Below are positions 15,711 through 22,037 of a stretch of DNA of 22,037 bases, one piece after another (within the stretch, counting starts at the first letter, position 1; each line of letters begins with the position of its first letter). The stretch is from Ruminococcus sp. UBA7158 (GTDB lineage Bacteria; Bacillota; Clostridia; Oscillospirales; Ruminococcaceae). Under the pieces are notes generated by a model. The model had not been told where the DNA came from and made no database searches. It saw nothing but the letters and a program-made list of their open reading frames with translations. The stretch lies in contig DKWG01000061.1 in NCBI GenBank assembly GCA_002491605.1, forward strand, positions 1 to 22,037, written 5' to 3'. The position numbers were made by a program, and so were the translations under genes.

Positions 15711-16169
15711 ATGTTTGTTAAAACAATAAAGCTGAAAAAGGCTGCGGCGGTTCTTATGTATCTTCTTTTGGCACTGTTAATTGTATTCGCTGTGGTGTTT
15801 GTCATCAACCGAACAATAAAGCCAAAGGGAATAGCAATTGCAACTCAGGAGGAGCAGACGGCGTTTTTAAAGGAGCTTGGCTGGGAGACGTCCCCCGAGC
15901 CTATCGATTGCAGAAGCGTAATTATCCCTGAGACATGGAACGATGTTTACACCGAATACAACAAGCTTCAGCTTCAGCAGGGCTTTAATCTTGAAAAGTA
16001 TAAGGGCGCAGCCGCTGAAATATATACCTATGAGGTTTATAACTACGGCGAAAGAAAGCCGAATGTCATTGCAAATCTTGTCATTTGCGACGGAAAGCTT
16101 ATAGCCGGAGACATTTGCTGCACTGAGCTCGGCGGATTTATGCAGGGGCTTGCTAAGCAGGCGCAGTGA
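15711..16169 (+). CDS. Membrane-anchored protein, DUF4830-like
   Basis: This 152-residue protein has one N-terminal membrane segment (about residues 12-33) after a basic start (KTIKLKK), then an extracytoplasmic domain of about 115 residues. The domain begins with TQEEQTAFLKELGWETSPEP and carries YKGAAAEIYTYEVYNYG and IANLVICDGKLIAGDICC, which I associate with DUF4830, a family of unknown function in Clostridia. Two adjacent cysteines near the end could matter structurally. I start at ATG 15711 because GGAGGAG (15700-15706) is just upstream; an in-frame GTG at 15681 lies inside a palindrome. It is 25 bases before the pseudouridine synthase gene and probably co-transcribed. The family call is from memory and is moderate. 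Confidence 0.6.
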   Translation: MFVKTIKLKKAAAVLMYLLLALLIVFAVVFVINRTIKPKGIAIATQEEQTAFLKELGWETSPEPIDCRSVIIPETWNDVYTEYNKLQLQQGFNLEKYKGAAAEIYTYEVYNYGERKPNVIANLVICDGKLIAGDICCTELGGFMQGLAKQAQ

Positions 16170-16194
16170 GGATTTATAAATAGGATGTGAAAAA

Positions 16195-16911
16195 ATGGAG
16201 CTTATAAGGCTGGATAAGTTCATTTCGGGACAGATGCCGGAGTATTCAAGGAACGACGTCAAGCAGCTTTGCCGAAGAGGAAGAGTGGCAGTCAACGGTG
16301 TTGCTGCGAAAAGTGCGGACATGAAAATTGACGCACATACAGCTAATGTAACAGTCGAGGGGAAAACGGTTTGTTATAAGAAAAATGTTTATATAATGCT
16401 CAATAAGCCGAGCGGAGTTGTTTGCTCGACTCGTGACGGGCTGAGCAAAACGGTTTTAGAGCTTCTGCCGAAGAATCTGTTAAGGCAGGGGCTTTTTCCC
16501 GCAGGAAGGCTGGACAAGGATACCGAGGGCTTTGTGCTTATAACCGACGACGGAGAGCTTGCGCACAAAATGCTGTCGCCTAAAAGCCATGTTCCTAAGA
16601 GGTATTTTGTCAGGCTTGAGCATGATATATGCCCTGACGCCGAAAGGATTTTCAAGCTTGGCATTACCATAGACGGCGGTGAAAAATGCCTTCCGGCAGA
16701 ATTGGAGCTGACCGATTCTGCAAACGAGTGCTATCTGACTTTGCACGAGGGAATGTATCATCAGGTGAAAAGAATGTTTGAAGCGCTGGGAAACAGAGTC
16801 GTTTACCTTAAAAGAGTTAAAATCGGAGGAGTGGAGCTTGACCCGAAGCTTGAGCTTTCAAAGGTTCGTGAGCTTACCCCGGAGGAGATACAAAAGTTGA
16901 TTTTGAGCTAA
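16195..16911 (+). CDS. RsuA-type rRNA pseudouridine synthase
   Basis: The 238-residue product belongs to the RsuA/RluB/E/F family, which converts a specific uridine in rRNA (RsuA: position 516 of 16S) to pseudouridine. It has an N-terminal S4 RNA-binding domain (about 1-60: IRLDKFISGQMPEYSRNDVKQL and RVAVNG), the block LNKPSGVV (69-76), and the catalytic motif AGRLDKDTEG with Asp107. The C-terminal part keeps GMYHQVKRMFEALGNRV and LKRVKIGG, typical of the family. The S4 domain and length favour a 16S-type RsuA over RluB, but the target is not certain. An AGGAT site lies nine bases before the ATG. It follows the DUF4830-like gene by 25 bases; no clear terminator follows. Confidence 0.9.
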   Translation: MELIRLDKFISGQMPEYSRNDVKQLCRRGRVAVNGVAAKSADMKIDAHTANVTVEGKTVCYKKNVYIMLNKPSGVVCSTRDGLSKTVLELLPKNLLRQGLFPAGRLDKDTEGFVLITDDGELAHKMLSPKSHVPKRYFVRLEHDICPDAERIFKLGITIDGGEKCLPAELELTDSANECYLTLHEGMYHQVKRMFEALGNRVVYLKRVKIGGVELDPKLELSKVRELTPEEIQKLILS

Positions 16912-16982
16912 AAAATCAGGTTTATGATGCGTTTTCGTCAGAATTAATAAATGTTGACACTTAAGTTTAGGCAAAAAAACAC

Positions 16983-17011
16983 TTGTGTTAATATTCCCCA
17001 AACAGTATAAT
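16983..17011 (+). promoter_or_regulatory. Promoter of the msmX-like gene
   Basis: TTGTGT (16983-16988) and a perfect TATAAT (17006-17011) are 17 bases apart, giving a start near 17018 and a leader of about 50 bases. A consensus TTGACA at 16954-16959 has no partner -10 box. The -35 region overlaps the inverted repeat AACAC-TT-GTGTT (16978-16989), which could serve as an operator. A small hairpin CTAATC/GGTTAG (17022-17027 with 17036-17041) lies early in the leader. Confidence 0.6.
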
Positions 17012-17068
17012 AAACATAGCGCTAATCTCACTTTTGGTTAGTATATAAATCGGCAAGGAGGCCCATAA

Positions 17069-18211
17069 ATGGCAAGTTTATCACTAAAACATATTTACAA
17101 GAAATACCCCGGCGGTGTAGTGGCAGTTTCTGACTTCTGCTTAGAAGTTAAAGACAGAGAGTTTATTATATTCGTTGGTCCTTCAGGATGCGGTAAATCA
17201 ACAACTCTTCGTATGATCGCAGGACTCGAGGAAATCACAGACGGTGAGCTTTATATCGGCAACAGATTGGTTAACGATATAGCTCCTAAGGACAGAGATA
17301 TAGCAATGGTGTTCCAGAACTATGCTTTGTATCCTCATATGACAGTTTTCGAAAACATGGCATTCGGTCTTAAGCTCAGAAAGACACCTAAGGATCAGAT
17401 TGCACGTAAGGTTGAAGAAGCTGCAAGAATACTCGACATCTCTCACCTCTTAGACAGAAAGCCGAAGGCTCTTTCCGGTGGTCAGAGACAGCGTGTTGCT
17501 TTAGGTCGTGCTCTCGTTCGTGAGCCTCAGGTATTCTTACTTGACGAGCCTTTGTCAAACCTCGACGCTAAATTGCGTGCACAGATGAGAACCGAAATCG
17601 CTCTTCTCCATAAGAGACTCGGAACAACCTTCATCTATGTAACCCATGACCAGACAGAAGCTATGACAATGGCTGATAGAATCGTCGTTATGAAGGACGG
17701 CTTCATTCAGCAGGTCGACACTCCTCAGACACTTTACTCCTATCCTACAAACGTATTCGTAGCAGGATTTATCGGATCACCTCAGATGAACTTCATCGAC
17801 TCCAAGATTGTAAAGATCGATGGCAAATACAACATTGAGTTTGGTTCTGAAGACACCAAGGAAACAAGAGGAAGAAAGTTCTATATCGAAATTCCCGAGT
17901 CTAAGGTTAATGAGGAAGTATTGCTTCCTTACCTCAACAAGGAAGTTATCGTAGGCGTTCGTCCCGAGTGTATTCACGATGAAGAGATGTTTATTTCTTC
18001 TGCAAAGACAGGTATCATCGAGGCCACTGTAAACGTTGCCGAAATGATGGGTGCTGAGACTTATCTTTACCTGACCTGCGAAGGCATAAACCTCACAGCA
18101 AGAGTTTCAAACCGTTCAACTGCAAGACCTCAGGATGTTATCACCTGCGCTCTCGATGCAAATAGAATTCATATCTTTGATAAGGATACTGAAAAGGTCA
18201 TCGTAAACTGA
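17069..18211 (+). CDS. msmX: MsmX/UgpC-type ATPase for carbohydrate ABC importers
   Basis: A 380-residue ATPase of the MalK/UgpC/MsmX group that powers sugar ABC importers. It shows Walker A GPSGCGKST (37-45), Q-loop FQNYALYPHMTV, signature LSGGQ (135-139), Walker B with D159-E160, and switch H193 in VTHDQTEAMTMADRI. A C-terminal regulatory region with TOBE-like strands runs from about residue 240 (FIGSPQMNF). Length is typical (365-385). No permease or binding-protein genes are adjacent, as with B. subtilis MsmX, a shared ATPase serving several importers. AAGGAGG (17055-17061) lies seven bases before the ATG, and codon choice with many CGT, CTC and GGT triplets suggests high expression. It is a single-gene unit with its own promoter and terminator. 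Confidence 0.92.
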   Translation: MASLSLKHIYKKYPGGVVAVSDFCLEVKDREFIIFVGPSGCGKSTTLRMIAGLEEITDGELYIGNRLVNDIAPKDRDIAMVFQNYALYPHMTVFENMAFGLKLRKTPKDQIARKVEEAARILDISHLLDRKPKALSGGQRQRVALGRALVREPQVFLLDEPLSNLDAKLRAQMRTEIALLHKRLGTTFIYVTHDQTEAMTMADRIVVMKDGFIQQVDTPQTLYSYPTNVFVAGFIGSPQMNFIDSKIVKIDGKYNIEFGSEDTKETRGRKFYIEIPESKVNEEVLLPYLNKEVIVGVRPECIHDEEMFISSAKTGIIEATVNVAEMMGAETYLYLTCEGINLTARVSNRSTARPQDVITCALDANRIHIFDKDTEKVIVN

Positions 18212-18225
18212 TAATCATTACATAT

Positions 18226-18261
18226 AAAGATGGCTGCTTCTTGTTGGAGCAGCCATCTTTT
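18226..18261 (+). terminator. Rho-independent terminator of msmX
   Basis: AAAGATGGCTGCT (18226-18238) pairs perfectly with AGCAGCCATCTTT (18248-18260), extending to 15 bp (one G-U) around the loop TTGTT. The run TTTT ends it. It starts 14 bases after the msmX stop and leaves 37 bases before the next gene. Confidence 0.88.
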
Positions 18262-18298
18262 ATAAATGAATGAGCTTTTTGTTGTGAAAGGAAAAGTT

Positions 18299-19531
18299 AT
18301 GAAGAAATTATTATGTATACTGCTCGCCGCATTAATGCTTTGCATTTCTTTTGCTGGATGTGAATCGAAAGGAGAAAGCGCAGTGGAGCTCAAATTTATT
18401 GACAATCCGCAGACCGATGCGGACTATATGAACAACGCAAAAATTAAATCGCTGACTCAGCTCGGCAACACATATCGTCTTAAAAAGGCGATTGAAAAAG
18501 CCAAGAACGGAGAAGACGTAAATATCGTTTACCTCGGCGGATCAATAACCGAGGGCGATATTTTGCAGCTTGAAGAGCGCTATGCAAAGCGTTCCTACAA
18601 CTACTTCAAGGACACATTCGGCAAGGGCGACGGCGAAAACGTCCACTATTTTAACTCCGGCTACAGAGGAACAGGCTCAATTTTGGGCGCTCTGAGATGT
18701 GAGGACGACGTTTTGTCATATGAGCCTGATATCGTTTTCATTGAATATGCCGTTAACGACGGCGGAGACGAAAGCGATAAGGACGGCTTTGAGTGTGTTA
18801 TAAGAGACTGTCTTGAATACAAAACTCAGCCTGCGGTTGTTTTGCTGTTTGCAAGAATGGAAAACGGCGGAACATCTCAGGACTGGAAAAAGGAAATAGG
18901 CAGGCACTATGACCTCCCCATGATAAGCTATGCAGACGGCATCACTTATTTATTTGACACAGGAGCGATGAAGTGGCAGGAATTTTCCGGCGACTACACT
19001 CATCCCACAGCTTACGGCGGAGAGGTTATCGCAAGCTTTATCAACTACTTCTATGACGAGGTCAACAGACTTCCTGCTCCCGAGGCTGATATAACAATGC
19101 CCGAAAAGCTGTTCAGCGGTCTGTATGCCAACGCTCATCTTTTAACCAAGAACAGCTATGAGCTTACAGATGAAACAAAGGGTTCATGGAAAAAGGGAAG
19201 CTCCGGCGACCATTTCCCCAACGGCTGGACAAAGCAGTTTGACGAAGCCAACGAGCCTATCGTTTTCGAATTTACGGGCAAGAACGCTTATGTCATCTAC
19301 CCCAGCTCAGACAGCGCAACCTTCGGCGTTCTGGTATGCAAGGTTTACTTAAACGGAGAGCTTGTCGCCACCAAGGAGTTTGACGAGCACGTTCAGGGCG
19401 GCTGGATGTATTCAACTATAGGAACATTAAAGCAAAGTCCTAAGGGTGGAGATTATAGAATCGAAATCACTGCAAAGGAAAATAACCCTAAGTGCGACCT
19501 TCAGGTTTTAGCTGTTGCTTATACTGATTGA
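18299..19531 (+). CDS. SGNH/GDSL-type hydrolase lipoprotein
   Basis: A predicted secreted, lipid-anchored esterase of 410 residues. The signal peptide ends in lipobox ISFAGC (Cys21). The SGNH blocks are clear: GGSITEG with nucleophile Ser82, the Gly block SGYRGTG (120-126), Asn153 in YAVND, and DYTHP with Asp232 and His235 completing the triad. Residues about 290-410 form a second, beta-rich domain that could be a carbohydrate-binding or jelly-roll module. Related lipoproteins of gut Firmicutes deacetylate polysaccharides, but the substrate here is not determined. ATG 18299 is preferred (AAAGGA six bases upstream, Lys-Lys signal start); an in-frame ATG at 18266 would add 11 residues. It follows the sugar-import ATPase, separated by a terminator. 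Confidence 0.88.
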   Translation: MKKLLCILLAALMLCISFAGCESKGESAVELKFIDNPQTDADYMNNAKIKSLTQLGNTYRLKKAIEKAKNGEDVNIVYLGGSITEGDILQLEERYAKRSYNYFKDTFGKGDGENVHYFNSGYRGTGSILGALRCEDDVLSYEPDIVFIEYAVNDGGDESDKDGFECVIRDCLEYKTQPAVVLLFARMENGGTSQDWKKEIGRHYDLPMISYADGITYLFDTGAMKWQEFSGDYTHPTAYGGEVIASFINYFYDEVNRLPAPEADITMPEKLFSGLYANAHLLTKNSYELTDETKGSWKKGSSGDHFPNGWTKQFDEANEPIVFEFTGKNAYVIYPSSDSATFGVLVCKVYLNGELVATKEFDEHVQGGWMYSTIGTLKQSPKGGDYRIEITAKENNPKCDLQVLAVAYTD

Positions 19532-19575
19532 TTAACGGATATAATCAGTACGAAGCGATTTTAAAAGCATGAATA

Positions 19576-19608
19576 ATCCTCCCATGGATATTAATTCTGT
19601 GGGAGGAT
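19576..19608 (+). repeat. Hairpin between the lipoprotein gene and the XRE gene
   Basis: ATCCTCCCA (19576-19584) pairs perfectly with TGGGAGGAT (19600-19608), and four more pairs (two G-U) extend the stem to 13 bp around the loop TATTAAT. It lies 45 bases after the lipoprotein stop. An A-run, not a T-run, follows, so its role as a terminator is uncertain. The rest of 19532-19715 shows no firm promoter. Confidence 0.5.
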
Positions 19609-19715
19609 AAAAATTATCGTCTCATATACGAGAAGCATTATAAAAGCAACCTTAATGATAAGTCTGCGAATAGATTTTGCGACAACAAGTTTTGTGAGAA
19701 GGCATGATCATAAAT

Positions 19716-19916
19716 ATGTACAAAAGAATTAGATATTTGCGTGAGGACAAGGATATGACACAGACACAGCTTGCCCAAATTCTGCACTGCTCTCAAAGGG
19801 TCTACAGTGACTATGAAAGAGGCAGGCTTGATATTCCGACTGAAATTTTAATCAGGCTCGCCGATTTTCACAAGGTTTCGGTCGATTACATCCTCGAGCG
19901 GACGAATGAAAAATAA
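19716..19916 (+). CDS. XRE-family helix-turn-helix regulator
   Basis: A 66-residue single-domain DNA-binding protein of the Cro/cI (XRE) type. It opens with MYKRIRYLREDKDMTQTQLAQIL, then the recognition region CSQRVYSDYERGRLDIP and the closing helices LIRLADFHKVSVDYILERT. No second, ligand-binding domain is present. I start at ATG 19716 because family members begin MYKRIR; an ATG at 19704 would add four residues but sits one base from the GAGAAGG site, while 19716 is 13 bases away, so the start is not settled. It stands alone between two hairpins (19576-19608 and 19932-19979), and its targets are unknown. Such small regulators occur both on chromosomes and in mobile elements; no other mobile genes are near. 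Confidence 0.82.
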   Translation: MYKRIRYLREDKDMTQTQLAQILHCSQRVYSDYERGRLDIPTEILIRLADFHKVSVDYILERTNEK

Positions 19917-19931
19917 TCAAATGCCTTTATA

Positions 19932-19979
19932 GAATATGCCCCTCAAAATCGGTTTTTATCGATTTTGAGGGGCATATTC
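19932..19979. terminator. 20-bp perfect hairpin between convergent genes
   Basis: The arms 19932-19951 and 19960-19979 are exact reverse complements over 20 bases (core GCCCCTCAAAATCG) around the loop GTTTTTAT. It lies between the XRE stop (19916) and the stop of the minus-strand acetyltransferase gene (19988), so it is placed to end both transcripts. Neither side has a real T-run, which is unusual for so strong a stem. Confidence 0.65.
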
Positions 19980-19987
19980 GAATTTAC

Positions 19988-20548
19988 TTATTTCGCATCG
20001 GGAAAATATCCAAGCTCTATTCGAACTTCTTTTCTTTGCAGGTCGTTATTGGCATAACAGCAGCTGTCAAAGCCGATAAGAGTAAACCCTTCGCGAAGAT
20101 AAAAGCCTATAGCGTTGACGTTGCAGGACTGCGTTTCAAGAATCACCGCACGCCTGTTTTCACGCTTTGCCTGCTCCTTGGCAACTTCCATGAGCCTATG
20201 ACCCAATCCAAGCTTCTGATATTTCGGCGAAACCCAAAGCTCGGTTACCCTTAAACGGTTGCTCCATTCCTCCGGTGCTGTTTCGATAGCGGCGACAAGC
20301 TCGCTGTTTATAACAACTCCGTAGGCGCAGGCGTTTTCATAGTATTCAGCATAAAGCTTGTCTGGAAAGTCGTATTCTTCCGGAGAATGGCTGACCGGTT
20401 CGATAAAGTCGCTTAGCTTCATGTCGACTTTAAAGCCGTCCGTGGTTTTTTCTATTATAACGTCGTAGTATTTGTCGGTAGTGTATGAAATCGGGATCGG
20501 ATATCCTGCCCACTGCTCTTTCGGAAGCAGGGCTATTTCAAAATTCAT
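19988..20548 (-). CDS. GNAT family N-acetyltransferase, Sat-like
   Basis: A 186-residue acetyltransferase of the GNAT superfamily, moving an acetyl group from acetyl-CoA to an amine. Residues 101-130 hold strand beta-4 and the pyrophosphate loop QKLGLG (111-116) with its following helix, and FYLREGF (149-155) is the later GNAT motif. The pattern LETQSCNVNAIGFY...GFTLIGFDSCCYAN resembles streptothricin acetyltransferases (SatA), where LETQ.N..A..FY precedes a D...YAN segment. That likeness does not prove drug resistance; the substrate is unknown. ATG at 20548 is preferred, with GAGAAGG five bases upstream; a GTG two codons earlier abuts that site. It follows the peptidase gene by 17 bases and shares its promoter. 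Confidence 0.85.
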   Translation of the reverse strand: MNFEIALLPKEQWAGYPIPISYTTDKYYDVIIEKTTDGFKVDMKLSDFIEPVSHSPEEYDFPDKLYAEYYENACAYGVVINSELVAAIETAPEEWSNRLRVTELWVSPKYQKLGLGHRLMEVAKEQAKRENRRAVILETQSCNVNAIGFYLREGFTLIGFDSCCYANNDLQRKEVRIELGYFPDAK

Positions 20549-20565
20549 TTGCACCTTCTCACCTA

Positions 20566-21792
20566 TTACTGCTTTCTCTTTCTCAAAAGGTAATAATCAA
20601 GCTCTTCCTTCATCTTTTCCGGCATTTCCTTTGCAACGGGGCATACCGCCGAATTTGCCATTCTGGACGCAAACTCGGTGATAAATTCGATGTCCTCAGC
20701 CATATGCTCAGCCTTCATAACCGCCATGGTGTCGTAGCTGTTGTGAATGGTGGCGGTGTTGTGCGGAGCGATTCTTGCGAAGCTGACGGCAGGTATTCCC
20801 TTGTCGGCAAACGGTGTTGAGTCGCTTGAATAAACGCCCTGACTCGCCTTAACGCCGAAGCCAAGCTCGCTCGACATATATTCAATATAGCCAACAAGCT
20901 TTTCCTCGGACGTGCAGCAGGCGATGAACTTGCCCATTATGCAGCCTATCATGTCAAGGTTTATGTTTAAGACGACGTCGTTAAGCTCGGCTTCGTGCGC
21001 TTCACAATACGCCTTCGAGCCTAAAAGTCCTCTTTCTTCGCTTCCGCACCATACAAATCTCAGACTGTGACGGTGAGGGTTCTTTGAAAAATGTTCGGCA
21101 AGCGCCATAAGACCTACACTTCCCGACATATTGTCGTATGCGCCCTGAGAAAGGGAGGTTGAATCATAGTGAGCGGTAAAAACTATAGTTTTATCGATTT
21201 CACCCTTGAGGTCAAGGATGACGTTTCTCGATTCGCCCTCATATTCGTTTTGTGAAACGGTTATTTCGGCTTCTCCGAGGTTGTTTTTTACAAGCTTTAT
21301 TGCGTCCTTGGCGTTGATGTTGACGCCCAAGAGCTTTTCGCCGTCCGCAACAACAAGCTTTCTAAGCTCTCTTTGGTCGATGTCACAGTCCTTGTAATTG
21401 GCGTCTCCGTCGTAGGTGACAAAGCCGACTGCGCCGTTGTCGCAGATGTCCTTATAAATCCAGTGACCCAAATAGCCGTCTATCATGACAATTTTGTCCT
21501 TGCAGCCTAAAAGACTTGCCTTGTCGTTTCCGGGAAGATAGTATAAAGGCGCCTTAACTGTTCCCGAACCGCACAGCGCATAGCCCTTGCAGCTGATCGC
21601 AGTGCCGTTTACCTTAAACTCAGCCGATATGCTGTCGCCCATCGGAACGGCAAAAGGCTCTATGACGGCGCTTTCGCCGAGACTCTCGCAGAAGCTCTTA
21701 ATATACTCGGCGCACTTTAGCTCCTCGGCAGAGCCGCCCGTTCTTATATATGCGGTGTCTCTAAAGATTTTCATGATTTGCATTTTGTTCAT
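20566..21792 (-). CDS. M28 family zinc aminopeptidase
   Basis: A 408-residue M28 metallopeptidase, a di-zinc exopeptidase. Expected ligands and catalytic residues are all visible: His208 and Asp210 (HYDS), bridging Asp220 (AYDNMSG), Glu252 as base with Glu253 as ligand (GSEERGLLGS), Asp280 (NLDMIG) and His350 (IHNSYDT). Residues about 75-180 form a PA-like insert before the catalytic domain. There is no signal peptide (start MNKMQIMKIF is not a secretory signal), so the enzyme is probably cytoplasmic, unlike many PA-domain M28 enzymes. AAGGAG lies about ten bases before the ATG and a promoter at 21828-21856. It leads a two-gene unit with the GNAT gene. Aminopeptidase is most likely; other M28 specificities are possible. 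Confidence 0.9.
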   Translation of the reverse strand: MNKMQIMKIFRDTAYIRTGGSAEELKCAEYIKSFCESLGESAVIEPFAVPMGDSISAEFKVNGTAISCKGYALCGSGTVKAPLYYLPGNDKASLLGCKDKIVMIDGYLGHWIYKDICDNGAVGFVTYDGDANYKDCDIDQRELRKLVVADGEKLLGVNINAKDAIKLVKNNLGEAEITVSQNEYEGESRNVILDLKGEIDKTIVFTAHYDSTSLSQGAYDNMSGSVGLMALAEHFSKNPHRHSLRFVWCGSEERGLLGSKAYCEAHEAELNDVVLNINLDMIGCIMGKFIACCTSEEKLVGYIEYMSSELGFGVKASQGVYSSDSTPFADKGIPAVSFARIAPHNTATIHNSYDTMAVMKAEHMAEDIEFITEFASRMANSAVCPVAKEMPEKMKEELDYYLLRKRKQ

Positions 21793-21827
21793 ATGTAAAT
21801 AACTCCTTTTTGGTGATTATTATAATA

Positions 21828-21856
21828 ATTATACTCCTAAAGCTCGGCACTTGCAA
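21828..21856 (-). promoter_or_regulatory. Promoter of the M28 peptidase-GNAT operon
   Basis: On the minus strand TTGCAA (21851-21856) and a perfect TATAAT (21828-21833) are spaced by 17 bases, giving a start near 21821 and a leader of about 30 bases. The hexamers and spacing are the same as in the candidate nrdR promoter. Confidence 0.6.
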
Positions 21857-21938
21857 TATGTAAAGTGCGTGTGAATAAAATTTGACTTGCAGGATAATAA
21901 CGGCAGAGATAAATGAACAGAAGCTAAAATTATGCCGC

Positions 21939-21973
21939 AAAAAAGCGGCTCGTCCTATCTTGACGAACCGCTT
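21939..21973 (-). terminator. Terminator of a minus-strand gene beyond the right edge
   Basis: Read on the minus strand, AAGCGG-TTCGTC (21962-21973) pairs with GACGA-GCCGCTT (21943-21954) with one mismatch around a 7-base loop, and six Ts follow (21939-21944). This fits a terminator for a transcript entering from the right. The remaining 64 bases to the window end are too short to support a gene call. Confidence 0.6.
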
Positions 21974-22037
21974 AATTTCAGGATTAATGTACAGTTTTAC
22001 AGCTTATAATTACGGTTCTATACTAAAAGTTGGGGTC

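Noticed and set aside
21974..22037. Partial minus-strand gene end (frame ending TPTFSIEP) at the right edge
   Set aside because: Only eight codons are visible, with no way to tell coding from non-coding sequence; only the terminator is supported.
1..22037. tRNA, rRNA, CRISPR, insertion sequence, prophage or known riboswitch
   Set aside because: Reading both strands, I found no repeat arrays, transposase or phage genes, cloverleaf-like elements or recognisable riboswitch cores; no covariance search could be run.

Overview
The window looks like chromosomal core sequence of a spore-forming member of the Clostridia, most plausibly a gut-type Oscillospirales/Ruminococcaceae relative (inference). 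The support is a complete gerA-gerB-gerC germinant-receptor operon, secD and secF as separate overlapping genes, a yloU-yloV (fakA) pair, nrdR, a DUF421-DUF4363 pair, strong AGGAGG-type ribosome sites, sigma-A-like promoters and moderate GC. I see no tRNA, rRNA, CRISPR array, insertion sequence or phage gene. Every gene called is intact.

Layout. (1) 1-2566, + strand: secD-secF with a clear promoter and a terminator. (2) 2567-3793, +: a MazG-like pyrophosphohydrolase and a TIM-barrel sugar isomerase/epimerase, closed by a bidirectional terminator shared with nrdR. (3) 3812-5657, -: nrdR with its own promoter, preceded by a DUF421-DUF4363 membrane pair. (4) 5776-9616, +: gerA-gerB-gerC, divergent from DUF421, so a spore-type locus lies around one intergenic region. 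(5) 9698-11936, +: Asp23-like (YloU) and fatty-acid kinase FakA (YloV), with promoter and terminator-like stem. (6) 11938-15565, +: a long base-paired leader, then two ABC half-transporters whose motif degeneration is complementary, as in heterodimeric exporters. (7) 15711-16911, +: a DUF4830-like membrane-anchored protein and an RsuA-type pseudouridine synthase. (8) 16983-18261, +: an orphan MsmX/UgpC-type sugar-import ATPase with its own promoter and terminator. (9) 18299-19916, +: an SGNH-hydrolase lipoprotein and a small XRE regulator. (10) 19988-21856, -: an M28 peptidase followed by a GNAT acetyltransferase, ending at a 20-bp perfect hairpin. The right edge holds a minus-strand terminator of a gene outside the window.

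How the parts work together: most blocks are housekeeping (protein export, nucleotide hygiene, ribonucleotide reductase control, membrane lipid precursor use, rRNA modification, sugar uptake). The accessory interest lies in the germination locus with its divergent DUF421 neighbour, the structured leader with a possible micro-ORF before the exporter pair, the Asp-to-Ala change in SecF, and the hairpin-flanked XRE gene. No entirely new system is evident; the leader at 11938-12022 is the best candidate for undescribed regulation.
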